A DNA stretch of 64,000 nt from Scalesia atractyloides (Eukaryota > Streptophyta > Magnoliopsida > Asterales > Asteraceae). The notes under the pieces were generated by a model. It was given only the letters and a program-made list of their open reading frames with translations, ran no database searches and had not been told where the DNA came from. A program made the position numbers and the translations under genes. This document shows positions 35,542 to 47,758 of the stretch, in pieces (the stretch's first letter is position 1; every line of letters starts with the position of its first letter). The DNA lies in the NCBI GenBank assembly GCA_947069175.1, contig CAMTDV010000017.1:46881137-46945136 (forward strand). The letters run 5' to 3'.

Positions 35542-36593
35542 GAGGCCCAGGTTTGGTAGTGTACATAGTTTAGTTTAGATTAGTGTAGTTTGCTTGTTTT
35601 TAAAAATTACCATTTCGTTTGGGGATGCGTTGAACTCAAGTGTTGGGAAATTCTTGTGAATTTTGCTTTAACACTGTGTTGAGGACAACACGGTTCTTTA
35701 GGGTAATTTTCACGCTTTTAGAAAAATCATAAAAACCATAAAAATTACAAAATTAAAATTAAAAAAACTCAGAATTTCAGTTTTTGGCGAAGTGTAGATG
35801 CCCAGATGCCACCGTAACTTACCGTACGTACCGTAGTTTACGGTGGACATGGGAAGGAAAAAACTTTTACGCTCATAAGCTACTGCCTTACGGTAGGTAG
35901 GTTTTGCCAGAAGCTACCGTAACTTACGGTAGCCACCGTAAATTACGGTAGCCGCTGGCAATTTAGGAGTCGTTGCAGTCACGGGTTTATATAAAAATAT
36001 TAAAATCGAGATTTCTCCCAATCCACTTAATTCTGCACGTACCCTAGCCATACATCTTCTTTTTTCCTAACATCTCTTTCAAGAACCCCACTTTCTAATC
36101 TTCATAACTTCTTCAAATCTTTACCAAATCTTGTGAATTTTCACAAGCATTCTGATTTTGAGTTTATATTTGGAAGAAAATCGAGTATCTCTGCCGATTT
36201 TGGATCTTTAGGGTCCGAAAAATTGGAGTTTTTTTGGGGGTTTCTCGTTTTCTTGTAGGTTCTTTGCTATTTCATCTTTAACAAGTTCAAGGTATGTATT
36301 TCTTCACTCTTTTGATGGTACATTGTGATTTTGTAAGTTGATATAGTATATGATCTTGCACACTTGCTTACATAAATTGTTTGGATGAGTTGTTGAATTG
36401 TAAGGAACTACGGTTGTAGATGTTAGAGATTTGTTAAAAATATGATTTTGGAAATTATTACCAAGTAGTTGATATAATGTCCGAATGATTTTTAAAAGAA
36501 TGAATGAATGTCATGAAATCTACATGTGTAACTATAGTGCTAAGCAAGTGTGGGGATGTTTTGGGTAGAAAGGAATTTTAACTTGTTGGTTTT
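35542..36593. other. Athila inter-ORF region with palindromes
   Basis: Non-coding. Two clusters of the same palindrome type as the LTRs lie at 35808-35845 and 35913-35951 (for example CTACCGTAACTTACGGTAG), with a half-copy at 35883-35896. The region looks like a leader or internal promoter for the downstream ORF: a pyrimidine-rich stretch, CTTTCAAGAACCCCAC, then about 500 bases to the ORF. This spacing between integrase and the third ORF is usual for Athila. Confidence 0.55.
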
Positions 36594-38314
36594 GTGTTGA
36601 ATCGCAGGATTATGGGTAGAAAGGGAAAGGAACATGTCGGGTCTTCGAGTAACCCACCTGAGCAACCAAAACGAAGAAGACTTGTGTTAGCAGCTGATGC
36701 AGAGCAAGAGAAAGAAGAGGAGCAACAAGCAGATCCGGGACCCAAACCAAATTGGGAGGCGGGTCCATTGGATGACCAATTGGAATATTGGAAACCTATC
36801 TTATTTCATGAGCGCATGAACAAGTTGAAGAATAGGGCTGTGGCTTTTATATGTGAAAAGGAGGTGAAAGAAGTTGAATTTGGGTCGTTCAATGTTTTTA
36901 ATTGGTTCAGGGCTCTAGGTTGGGAGGCGGCTCTGAGTTGTTATGATCGAGTTACTAAAAATTTGTTCAAAGAGGAAATCCAAGAGTGGATGGCTACTCT
37001 TAGATGTCCCCGTACAACAAGCCACATCACATGAAATTAATTTGTACGGTGAATGGTATAGATGTGGAGATGTCCTTTGATAGTTTGAGAAGGGTGGCAA
37101 AGTTCGATAGTCGGCCCTCGAGAGATTACATGTTTCCAAGTCTTGATAACTTATTTCATAAGCCGGAAGCTCACCCTCGTTGGAATGATATGTTAGAGGC
37201 TTTGTTCTTACCGGGCACTTGGCATGGCACTCTTTATAGGAGGAATTTGAAAATCGAAGCGAAGTTGTTGTTAATGATTTGTTTGTGCAATGTGACTGCG
37301 AGAAGTGGGATAAGGTGGAGGTCCGATTCCCCGAGGTGCCTGTTTTGTATGCATTAATTCATGGATCACCTCGATTTCCGTTCGCTTTCTAGCGATCAAT
37401 AATGTTTGGATGCCAGAATAAGGTGGGGCGAAGCATAGTCCCTCATTGCAGGTTGATTACGGCATTGCTCAAAATGTATGGAGCAATTAGGCCGGATGAT
37501 AGGGGTGCTCCGAAAAGGCATAAACCGTTTGATATTAGAAAGATGGGTACGAGATGGAAATACACAGAATCAGAGAGGTATCACAAATTGAAGAGTGAAG
37601 GTCAACGTTGGAGAGCATTGAAGGTGGATGCGAGGGCATTGGAACCGAGTGAGGAGGATGAGCCCAAAAGTGATGATGATCCCGAGAGTGGGGATGATGA
37701 CTATGTTGAGGAACCGGATGCCGACACTATGGAAGTGGACCAAGGAGGTCCAAGTAGTGGGCGTGGTCATGATGGGGGGTTTATTATTCGAGGCATCCTT
37801 ATGAGCCGAATTGGGCTCATCAAGGGACTATGCAAGAAGTGATTGAAAGTCAACGCCCTCCTACATTCTCCAGTTGGACTGGGTCCGACAGAACATTTTT
37901 CGATCATCAAACGTTTATGGGGGCGAGCATGGAACGGGCTTTGAAGTATAAATGTGATAGGCAAGAGTCGTGGAATCAAACCCATGCCTATGCTTCTAGC
38001 TAGATATGAATAACAGGTATATTGATGATCGAAATAGGAGAATGCATGACGACTGGCATGCAGGGCGACCTGTTATACCGGATCCTCTGATTGTGGATTA
38101 TTCTACGCTACCACCTTATGACTCTATTGTATCCTATCCCACCCCACCATTGCACCATTCTATGTGGGTGGATCCACAACAAGGTGGAGGAAGGCCAACG
38201 CAAAGTCAACAAGGAGGAGAAGGCGGAGGTGAAGGAAGTGGTGGTCGTGGGGCATTCGCGTTTGGAGAATTCTCGGAGGTGATGACATCTATCTTCGGGC
38301 CTCCTCAACCGTGA
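36594..38314 (+). pseudogene. Athila third ORF (ATHILA ORF-1 / env-position protein), broken
   Basis: Four open pieces in three frames: 36594-37034 (MGRKGKEHVGSSSNPPEQPK, then FHERMNKLKNRAVAFICEKE and FNWFRALGWEAALS), 37004-37357 (LICTVNGIDVEMSFDSLRR), 37402-37842 (an acidic tail, EPSEEDEPKSDDDPESGDDD) and 38006-38314 (Gly/Gln-rich end). This fits the long protein Athila elements carry after integrase, in the env position. Its function is not established and no signal or membrane segment is seen. At least three frameshifts. Confidence 0.6.
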
Positions 38315-39561
38315 TACTACTAGTCAGGTGGTGTTCTCTCTTCTTTTGTATATTATTGTAGATATATTTATGTTTATCTTTATGGTAGGTGGTAAGGGTG
38401 GTCTATTGATGATGATAGTTTGTTGATGGGATGCGTTAGTTGGTGGTGTTAATGTTTAAAAAAAAGAAATTTGGGTTTTGAGTGTTTAAGCAGAAGTTAA
38501 TGTTGAAGTTGGTTTTTAGCGATCTTTCCCTATCAAATCCATGCCTTGGGGTCAATGTATCCCAAGTGTGGGGATGGGGGAAAATTTTGATGGTTTTGAA
38601 ATATTTCTAAATCAAGCGAAACATGGTAGAAATTCGAAATTTTTATACTAACCCCGCATGACACACCGGCAACCCCATACATTCTTTCTTTCTTGGTGAG
38701 AGTTGGTGCCACTTCTTGGATGTGTTTTGAGAAAATATTTTTATCATTGATGAGATTGGTGATGGGTGGGGGTGCATGAGAACTTGTGTTCGAATGCGGT
38801 TTGAAGCCTTAGCTTGATGTGTATGTGAAAAGGATAATGACATTTAGGTAGACTTGTCTTGGTGTGTGTGAGTGTGGGATTTGGAGGTTGGTCCTCATAA
38901 TTTAGATATATGAGCATGGTAGTGAGAAGGACGGGGGTTTGGACATTTAGTTGCCCATTTTGAGCCTATAGCCGATCAATTGTTGACCCGTGCCTAGTTC
39001 CCTAAAAATTTCACCCGTGTTTGACCCGAAGTAGTGTTAGTAGATCGTTTTAATATGTGTTATATTATCGTTATCTTAAATTAATCTTGTGTTAAAAAAA
39101 GAGAAAGAGAAGAAAAAAATGGAAGTAAGTGAATGTTTTGTCTTGTATATAGAGGTTTACGTTTTGATTGTCTTGTTTTGTTGTAATAAGAAAACCGGGT
39201 CGAACCATACACTACTATTCATATATATTTCCATTTCCTACCCATATGCCTAGCCACGTTACAACCCGAAAGTCCCTTTGATTCACATTCATGTCTGCGA
39301 AATTTTTAGGCGAAGCACCGATTTAGATACAAGCATATTGTTGTGCACTCACCCATTTGCCTTGAGTGTTTTCTAGCTCATCTTGCTAGTTATGATTTGT
39401 CACCGAGAGGAGCGTTATAGTGAGGGGTGTGTTGTACGGGTGTTAGGAAAAAGATTAGTAAAAAGACAACAATTGTTTGCATGATTTATACTTTGATCGC
39501 GATGGGTTTGGAAATGTTTTAATGAGTTGCTTGGGACAAGCAACGGTTAAGTGTGGGGACG
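38315..39561. other. Athila 3' untranslated region and polypurine tract
   Basis: No gene. AAGTGTGGGGACG at 39549-39561, immediately before the 3' LTR, is the polypurine tract. Similar AAGTGTGGGGATG words occur at 36546 and 38563, earlier in the element. Confidence 0.65.
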
Positions 39562-40732
39562 TGACGGGTAGTCCATGGGACGACCCTTAAGTGCCTTAAA
39601 AGATAATTAAATCCCGCATTTGACATCGTAATTATCTTGAATTAGATAACTACAGTTGTTATGTCTCAGGTATGTTCAGGGCGTGAAAGGAGTGGAAATG
39701 CAGCATTGGAAGGAGGTTGGTAGAGTTGAAGTTTATTGAAGATCAAAGGAGAAATGCCCAGTCTCTACCGTAGCTTACGGTAGCTACCGTAAGCTACGGT
39801 AGCCCTTGAAGATAAATCCCCAACCGTAAGGCAGTAGGTTTGGGGCGTAACAACATGAAAGCTACCGTAAGCTACGGTATCCATCATAGCTTATGGTAGA
39901 CCCTAGCAAGAAAAGTGTAACTGCCCATATAACTTAAGTTTCAAGTGTCTTTTCCCTTATCTCATCATTGGGGGACGTTTCAGAGCAGTTCTTGGGCGAA
40001 TTTTGGCTTGTGCTAGTGCTTGTGAACAATTCTAAACATTCGTTTTATGTTGTGATTTGTATGAACATTAAACTTGTTGGTATGATGATTCACCAAGCTA
40101 TGCGTGGCTAAACTTGTTGGTGATCATCTTGGTGGAAGGTTTGTTTGAGACTCTTATGTTATGTCTAAATTTCTAGAATAATAGACTTGCAATGTTTGTT
40201 TAGTTTATTATGGTGTGTGAATGTTTGTTTGTAAATTGTTAATTGATGTTTAGATCATAGTCTAAACCGTACGTTCTCTGTGTCGTCAACAATCAAGATA
40301 TCACGGGAGGGATTACGGTTGGATATTGATTAATTGGTCATCGGGTAACAACCTCGCGTTCTAGTAACCCGAGTACTTAGTTCCTTTTTATCACAAACAA
40401 ATAATCATACATGAGCCATGTCTATGTGTTTCTTTCTAGTTAGGCATAAACACTAGTGTTGATTGAAACCGGAAACCTAAGATGGTCACTTCTTCGTAAT
40501 CTGTTTACAAACTCAACTGTTGATTTGCAATCTAGTATAGTGAATTTTAGCTAATCAAACCAAGCAATAAAATCTCTTAATTTATATTTCTGCAATTTAG
40601 TTTAAATTAGTTAATTGATAAAGCTACATAGTAAGCATACGTTCCACAAACTCCCAGTGTTCGACACCCACTTACCGCTAGCTAATTAGTAGTAATTGGA
40701 TTAAATTTACGTGGGACTTCGACTTCACATCA
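39562..40732 (+). repeat. Athila 3' LTR
   Basis: 1171 bases, TGACGGGTAGTCC to TCACATCA. Palindromes at 39765-39802 match the 5' LTR. The second pair at 39862-39899 has decayed: CACCGTAGCTTACGG became CATCATAGCTTATGG, all at CpG positions. This is consistent with methylation-driven mutation. Confidence 0.9.
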
Positions 40733-41469
40733 AACCCCACTTTTACAAAAGTAGGCATCAACTCAAGATCAATAATGAATCTAGATCCTCTGCATTTCCC
40801 GGATAATCTGCAGTCGTTAACCACCCGAATACAGTTGCAGGGTCACGAATTTCAAAAATGTCGGAATCTTCATATAAACTTGAAATTTTTATTCCCCCTC
40901 ATTTTTTCAAATTCTGACCGTACCAAATTTTTACTGAAATTTCCCCCTCAAATCTAGAAAAATTAGTATTCAACAAATGCGGATTTGACGTTTAGGTCCA
41001 TTAGAAGCCACGACACCAAAAGATAAACATTCTGCACCGGTATCAATGACTCTCTCGTTATCTTAACAATTTTGTGACCGAATCACCAAATCTATACTCT
41101 GAAGCTCTAGACGGTGTCCCCAAACATGTTGAATTAAACGTTAAAATCTCGAAAAAATTTCAATCACCAAATTTTTTCTAGGCACTCGTCTCGTCAATAC
41201 GATCAACAAAATTTTTCCATGCTTTTTTTTGCTCACCTCATTTCGTACGAATTGGCCTCTCACTTCGTACGAATTGGCCACTTCGTACAAATAGGTGTCA
41301 ATTCGTACGAATTGACCTGTTTTCATATTTTCGATCCAAAATCTTTATTACTGCGAATTTCGAGATGATTCCTCCACATGTTGAAAATGGTTTTCTAACA
41401 ATCCTATCTGTTCAATTTTACTTTTTGTCCATAAATGTCCAAAATTCATGAGCGTAGGTGTTAACCGTA

Positions 41470-41482
41470 GCTCTGATGCCAA
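41470..41482 (-). other. Initiator-Met-type primer-binding site
   Basis: On the - strand TTGGCATCAGAGC, one base inside the LTR. TGGTATCAGAGC is the usual complement of the initiator methionine tRNA 3' end. Here one base differs (TGGC for TGGT). It sets the element's orientation. Confidence 0.75.
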
Positions 41483-41483
41483 T

Positions 41484-41916
41484 TGTAGGTCCTGATCAGG
41501 TGGTTCTAGACGGAAGTTAGTGCGTATAATGACATTTTGGTAGAATGTTATTAAGAAAGGAGTAGAAGCAACGGAAGTCATATGTTATTCATTCATACCG
41601 AAAGAGTATAAATCTTGTCAAGCTGTCGAAATCCTTGAGAAATTTCGCCAGCACCTCCCCGTTCGGGAGCGCAAAAACTTACATTACACTGAACACACAC
41701 CCTCTATATAAAGACATTGAGAGCAATTCGTACGAACTGGTATTGCTTCGTACGAATTAACTACTCTTCGTACGAAGTGACCACTTCGTACGAAGTGACA
41801 CTATATACTCCGTTTAGTTCGTACTTGGTTCTTTTGTTCGTATCTATTCTATACAATATTCAACACACACTCTATCTAGCCTATTCAAACAGTGACAGAA
41901 ACAAAGTGCATCAACA
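41484..41916 (-). repeat. 5' LTR of the non-autonomous element
   Basis: Matches the left LTR end to end with scattered substitutions. It has two TTCGTACGAA palindromes (41764-41779 and 41782-41797) where the left LTR has one, which accounts for most of the 16-base length difference. The region immediately inside (41235-41320) carries more CGTACGAA copies. Confidence 0.85.
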
Positions 41917-41921
41917 TTTTC

Positions 41922-43385
41922 CAATTCCCCATTCATCTTTGCAATTTATTAAGTTATCGTTTGGGCCTTTAGTTGGTTATCAATCAGGGATTGTAAACCC
42001 TATGTTAATTTCAGTTTTAATTGGGGTACATGCTTACTTTGGATTATAGAAGATTAGGGTTTATGTTGAATCTGATTTGGGGAAACTAGGAATTAAACTG
42101 AAAACCAATTTAGAAACGAAATGGAAACCCAACTTGTTTGAAATGGCAGGTTTGGCACGCTGGTTAGTGTGATTAGAGTAAGGGTTGTGAATCGCTGGGA
42201 CCTAGGTTCGGCCCTGGGCAACCCTTTTTTGTTTTCGTGTTTCTTTTTTTTAATGTTTTTGTAACTAATTCAATATTACTTAATTTTTTTATTTTTTATT
42301 TTCATTTAATTCAGTAAGTATTATTCCAGTAAAATTGTTCAAATGTAAATGATATTGTAAATCTAGTTTTTTAACTGTTAAACTTTTTTTATCTAATTAA
42401 TTTACACTAACTATATTTAATTAATAAAATGGTGTATAGAAATTTTATAAATAACAAAATGTCATTTGATTAAGTCCCTTCATTTAGTATAACAATAAAA
42501 TAATATCAGACTTTTTCTGCATTTATTTACAATCATATAAATAATTAAAAGTTTTTTTAATTCTTATAAAACCTTAATAATTATTTCACTTAATGTAAAA
42601 AATTCAGAAAAATATAAATTTGGTTTTAATTTATTTAAGAACATAATTCTCATTTTATTTCTTATAGAAAATCATTTCTTAACAATTTTTATAAAATTAA
42701 ATTTAATTTATAAGACTAAAACCAACGTAACATTCATATTAGACAAATTATATATTCTATTATGTAAATAAAAAGATAAATCATGGAAATGATTTCTCTA
42801 AATTAACAAATTGTTATTTAACTTATTTTAGGAAAATAAATTCTATTTAATTAGTTGATAAATTGTACACAATATTTGTTACTTATACTTTATCATTCTA
42901 AATAAAATTAATTTTCACTCTTTTAAAACAATTAATTTATAAATTAACTAATTATATTTTCCCATTTAAACAACTTAAATGTTTACCCGTACCTAATTTG
43001 TTTAAAACCGTTTAGCAAGTTCGTCGTGTTTATGTTTAATTAATTATTTAACTGCATCATATATTACTGATTATTTTAAATAAATGATTAATAACTTTAT
43101 AGCATGAATCTTCTATTTTTTAACAAATTATTGATAACGCTTTTATACAATATAGAAGAGGATTATGAGAAAATTATATCTGCATGGTAAAACTCTAGAA
43201 AACTGTATCAAACAATTGAGATTTGTGTTTAACCCATCATCTAACTTAATAGGATCATCTGAATTCCAACCAGGGGTGGTTGTACCTAGTTTTGAATTAG
43301 GTGCTCCTTCTTCTTGGTACTAGGAACTTCCAACTGATATAGAGATTACATTTGTAGTTTCATCAGTTGTTATCTTCAAGGAGGT
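41922..43385. other. AT-rich sequence with a tRNA-like module
   Basis: 42167-42232 (TGGCACGCTGG ... CTAGGTTCGGCCCTGGG) resembles an A-box/B-box module followed by a T-run, like the one in the solo LTR at 33364. From 42240 to 43200 the sequence is strongly AT-rich and nothing is identifiable. The whole stretch may be the far side of the LTR-like sequence that starts at 20702, but this is not proven. Confidence 0.4.
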
Positions 43386-44747
43386 CTAAGTTATGTAACT
43401 ACTGTCCAATTGTGAGACTAGTGGCTCTACAATTTTAGTAGTTGGCTCACTTGAAAAACCTGTAAGTGTCTCTTGAGACACAAGAGTGTTGGCCTCCTCT
43501 ACTTGTGCGATAGCAATGATTTCTGAGCTTGCCCTAGTCACTTGTTGAAGTATACTCTCTATAACTTGTTGTTGAGAAGAATTAGGTATATGTAAGTCAT
43601 TGTTATCAATTGCATCAAGCAATCTTTGGATATATGATGAGATTGTTTTTGTGGGTGGTGGAGTGAAAAGAGAAGCAGTTATGGGAGAGGGGCTTGATAA
43701 GAGAGATTCAAATGACTTTTCTCCCTCTTGACTTGGTTCCCCTGTGCTTACAACACTATCCTTTTGTGAGGATGATTGAGGAGTTTAGATAGGTAGAGAT
43801 GATTGCATCTATTGTGAGGAAGTAACAACAAATATTTGCTGCATTTGCAACAGGTACCTCTGGCATCTCAACTCTCCAGAGATACCTTCTTTTTAGTTTT
43901 TCTTTCGTATTTGGGGATGGAAATGGATCTGGTTTTTGTGGATATTCTGGTGTGTGTTCGATAGCGTTGGGTTGTGAAGTGTGGCCACCAGGCGTGGTAG
44001 GCTCAGCAACAGATGTTTTTGTAAAACATATTGTTCACCCATATTTTCTTGACCCTTGATCATCATGCGAGTGAATGTTTCATTTGAAAGACTGTTAATT
44101 TCAAGGGCTTCACTGTTGTTCAAAACTTTCTTGTGTCAAAACAATGTTTTCTGGTAAAAAGCTTAACAATTTTGGGTATAATAATAGAAAATGATTTTCA
44201 GTTCCCCTCTTGATTGCTTTTACGTTTGCCACCAAATCCATAAACAGTGTGTGGGATAGCTTCTAATCCGAATTTATCAAAATAACAGACCTCAAATACT
44301 GAGTTTTTAGGGGAATTTCATTAAAAGTTGTGGTCTTAGAAAACATGCAAACTAAAAGTGTATGGAAAAGAATTTCATTGCTGGTGGGAATTGTGTTTTA
44401 AAAAGTGTGGTTTCCACCCGTTGAGATATATATCCCCTTTCTAGAGATAGTTTTCACACCTGCCATATCTTATAGATTGAAAATTATTGAAATGGATCAT
44501 GAAGTTATCTCAATTCTCAACATGTTTCTTATTGATGGTGGAAGTGATGATGTATGACTTTTCGTGCAAAACATTTTATTTTACACAAATTCCCTAAGAG
44601 TGGATAAATGAATAGGGCATTTACAGTGAGGATGTTATGATATTTGGAGGATGTGATGATGTCAACGACATTGTAAAAATCCGTGTTCTTACTGTGTTTT
44701 ACAAGATACAACAAGTAGTTGTAAGGGGATTTCAGTTCGAGAGCCAT
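43386..44747 (-). pseudogene. Retroelement-associated ORF remnant
   Basis: Starts MALELKSPYNYLLYLVKHSK at 44747 and continues with frameshifts and stops through NNSEALEINSLSNETFTRMM (44123) to a Gln/Ser-rich tail ending at 43386. From memory, proteins opening this way accompany Copia-like elements in Asteraceae; I cannot verify this here. No enzyme motif is visible. Multiple stops make it a pseudogene. Confidence 0.4.
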
Positions 44748-45674
44748 GGTGAAATTAGTTCAAATATTTTGATAATATTTTGAACAAAATAATCTTTTGA
44801 TTGAAAGCAAAGTTTGTTGAATGCAAATACGAAGTTTTTCTCTTTCAAATGCTTTGATTTTGATAAGAATGGATGATGGATGTAAACTCTGTTTGTCAAG
44901 GGTTTATATAATGTTAGTGAAACTGGGATGCCAGTGTGGCAAACAGTTACCTTTTGAGTTATGTGGCCAATTGTTATTTGTTGTGGCAAACCACTATTCA
45001 GAAAGTGGGTCCCTTCGAGGAAACCCTTTGAAGAAGGAAAATAAGGTTTGTTCTCAAAAGATTTATTTGAAACCTCTATTGGGTCTCAACAGACGTTTGG
45101 ATGACCAAATCAGTAGTTGGTACATTTGTTTGACTTTTGGTCAACTAATGAATGAAACCCATGTTTGAAACCTCTGTTGGGTAAAACAAAGTTTTAAGTG
45201 AAAACAATGGTAGGTTTTTGAGAAACAGTGGATTTGTTTAACTTTTTGTAGTCAAACAGTGGATAGTTAATCAGTGGTTCTTTGTCTCAAACAGTGGTTA
45301 AAAAAGGTTAAACAAAGTTTGAGCCATTGAAATAAATGTTACACTCCTTTGAACAGAGTTTTGTTTTTGGTGATTTTTCACAATCTTTAATGATTTTTAA
45401 ACCTGCAATTTTTTATTTTCTTGATTTGGAATCAACATTTTAATGTTCTAAGGACCTTTTGAAACATTTTTAAAACATTATACTTCTTTTATTAAGATAG
45501 AGATATGTGCTAGGGTATCCTCTATTTGCACTTTCAAATTGCCAATAGATATTCCCTATAGACAATGGAAAATGGGTTAGTTTTACAGATGATCCAAATC
45601 ATTTTTTGCTTTGTATTTGGTGTTTTCTTCCACTACATCAACTCTTTAGGATTGGTCATTTGTAACAAGAAGTT
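44748..45674. other. Non-coding stretch between retroelement remnants
   Basis: Contains repeated short words (TTTGAAACCTCT-TTGGGT twice, CAGTGGTT/AACAGTGG several times near 45220-45300). No supported gene. Likely the untranslated part of the same decayed element. Confidence 0.35.
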
Positions 45675-46266
45675 TTATACCATCTCAAACAGTTGTTTCT
45701 GACCTTCTGCAAGTATTTTCACACTTGAATCAACTGTTGTTTGACCATTCCCAATGAGGTGATTGTACCCATGAGGGTGTTTGTTGACTCTTGGCTTTTG
45801 GGGCATGTGCACAAGTTTTTCATACCTATAAGGTACCCTGGTACATGGTGGTTGCCCATAGCCTCTTAGAAGTATGTTGTGTGGTGTAATAGATACTTGA
45901 CCATCCCTGTGTGCAAGGTGTTGGTTCAAGCTTTGTGTGACAGGTGTGTGGCTGGACTCAACTCTTTTGGGAAATGATTGTGAATCCCTATTGATAGGGC
46001 CATCATCCCTTTTGAAACTCATTTTTCCTCTTGACCTATTTCTGTTGATATCACATGGTTTTAGAAATGTGCACTTGGGTCACATGATTGATTTTTCCAC
46101 AGATGGTGCACCCATATATTGACTCACAAATGTTGTTTCCTCTATTAATATCATATGCTTTTAACTTAAAACAATCTTTTGTCATATGATTTTTGATTCC
46201 ACAAAATTCACAAAAACGACATGCCGCAAGAATATGTCCGATCAGAGCCATCCAGAGAACTCTCAA
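45675..46266 (-). pseudogene. Copia-like gag remnant with two zinc knuckles
   Basis: 46051-46266 encodes CEFCGIKNHMTKDC, a complete C-x2-C-x4-H-x4-C knuckle, then CTICGKINHVTQVH, a second knuckle whose last Cys is His. 45675-46022 follows after a short break with a basic, Pro/His-rich stretch ending SSVKILAEGQKQLFEMV. Two tandem knuckles with this linker suggest the end of a Copia-type gag. No pol follows, so it is a fragment. Confidence 0.55.
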
Positions 46267-46424
46267 AAAATTTAAGTCTCGGGCGACAAAAAAAATTATG
46301 TAAAAAATTCTTAGGATAGGGTTGATCCAAGACTTGAACTTGAGACCTTTAGATTATCTTGAGATGGTTTTTTTTTTCACTAACACTTTTTTGCATAATA
46401 AATGAATGCATATACTAAATATAT

Positions 46425-47490
46425 ATATAGGGTAGGGTTCATGCGATAACCACCTTTATTGTGAGAACCGCGAGAACCAATGTGAACACATAAGTAACCC
46501 ACTACATCACCACCCAAAACCTAAAAAAACCTAACCCCACCCCCTACAAAAGAAAACCTAACCCCCCCCCCACCCAAGCTAAATGCTAAAAAAACTAAAG
46601 GAATATTGGATTTTAATAATCCAACTATTCGTCGTTGGCCGCCAACAGTCTCAACTTTAAAAAAAACCACTCGCAGTCCAAACTATAAACATATTGGCCA
46701 CCAATGGACCCTAACTAACAGAACCCTAATGTCGTTAGTCTTCGGTCGCCGGAAAATGTTTTTGGCCGGAAAACTCAACAGTTTCGTCCCAAACCTCTTT
46801 GTAACTTTATTATTACGGACCTTTATGAACCTTTTTATAGTTAAATACCTAATTATTAAAGTCGCCGGAAAACTCAATTTTCGTCAGAAAACTTCTTTTT
46901 GGTCAGAAAACTCAACTTTTTGACTGGAAAACTCAACATTTTCGTCTCAAGCCTCTTCATAACCTTGTATTGGACCTTATCAAACCTTTTTCTGGCCAAA
47001 AATGGTTTTTCGGCGACCGGAGACTAACAAAGATAGGGTTCTGTTAGTCAGAGTTCATTGGTGGCCAATATGTCAATAGTTGGGAGTGCTAGTGGTTATT
47101 TTTGAAGTTTGGACTGTTGGTGGCCAACAACAAATAGTTGGGATTATTAAAATCTAATATTTCAAAACTAAACCCCCCAAAAACCTAAAAAAAACCTAAC
47201 CCTCCCCTACCCCGAAGTTAAATGCTAAAAACTAAATCATAAAGGTAAACCCCCAAAAAAATCTAAAAAAGCGTACCATTGTTTTTTTTATATTTTTTTT
47301 GAAAAAAAAGTTGGTTTTTGTCAGCAGAAAAAAACAAAAAAAAGTCTTTTTTGTTGACAAAAAATAGCGTTTTTGTAAAAAAAAATAAAAAAATGTTATG
47401 TTTTTAGATGTTTTTAGGTATTTTTGGTTGTGTTTACATTGGTTCTCGTAATAAAGGGTGGTTCCTAACAGATCGTTCTCCTATACATAT
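46425..47490. mobile_element. Foldback MITE, about 1.07 kb
   Basis: Ends share GAACCAATGT(G/A)AACAC, ACCACC-TTTATT-(T/C)GAGAACC and GGGT-like outer bases in inverted orientation (46430-46490 against 47425-47490). Inside is a second, longer inverted repeat: 46610-46730 (CCAACTATTCGTCG-TGGCC, GGCCACCAATGGACC) against 47030-47160. The centre repeats GGAAAACTCAAC. Ends are not exact because the flanks are TA-rich. Probably Mutator-like by TIR length. Confidence 0.6.
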
Positions 47491-47756
47491 ATTATAGAGG
47501 CTAGTTATTGTAAAACGCCTCTTATCCTACAAAATGTACGCGATCATCCCAGCCATACGATCTGGTGCGAATTTACTCTTCACCCATGCGAACTCATCTC
47601 CTCGTGTGAAAAAAGTATGTGCGTGCGATTTCATTGCATATTGTACCAACATGCGATTTTGCAAATCCCATACATGCGCTTTTTTATAACATGCGAATTC
47701 ACGGTCTCGTACGCTCGTATGATATGGGCCCTTGTATGTTATACTTTTTATATATG

Positions 47757-47758
<2 letters not shown>

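Larger units (their letters stand above)
23957..40732 (+). mobile_element. Athila-type Gypsy retrotransposon, 16.8 kb, TSD AACCC
   Basis: LTRs at 23957-25163 and 39562-40732 are flanked by AACCC (23952-23956, 40733-40737). In order it holds a PBS, gag, protease, reverse transcriptase/RNase H, integrase and an extra 3' ORF, all broken. The order, PBS and ORF after integrase fit the Athila lineage. Length is inflated by a solo LTR (2.4 kb) and a 1.7-kb tandem duplication. LTR divergence is several percent by eye, so the insertion is not recent. Confidence 0.9.
22410..41916 (-). mobile_element. Non-autonomous LTR element hosting the Athila insertion, TSD TTTTC
   Basis: LTRs 22410-22826 (417 bases) and 41484-41916 (433 bases) are near-identical and flanked by TTTTC at 22405-22409 and 41917-41921. 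The PBS is on the - strand beside the right LTR, so the element runs leftwards. Without the nested Athila copy its internal region is only about 1.9 kb (22827-23956 plus 40738-41483), and no gag or pol is recognisable. It is a TRIM/LARD-like derivative. Superfamily unknown; Copia is possible given the short LTRs. Confidence 0.85.

Noticed and set aside
35542..36593. An additional solo LTR between integrase and the third ORF
   Set aside because: It shares palindromes with the Athila LTR, but no TG/CA ends or target duplication were found.
20702..43200. One outer LTR spanning the whole nest
   Set aside because: The start at 20702 looks LTR-like, but no matching end with the flanking TTACT repeat was found near 42-43 kb.
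46330..46380. SINE with a B-box-like AAGTTCAAGTCTTGG on the - strand
   Set aside because: No A box, no target duplication and no tail could be matched; a chance match is possible.
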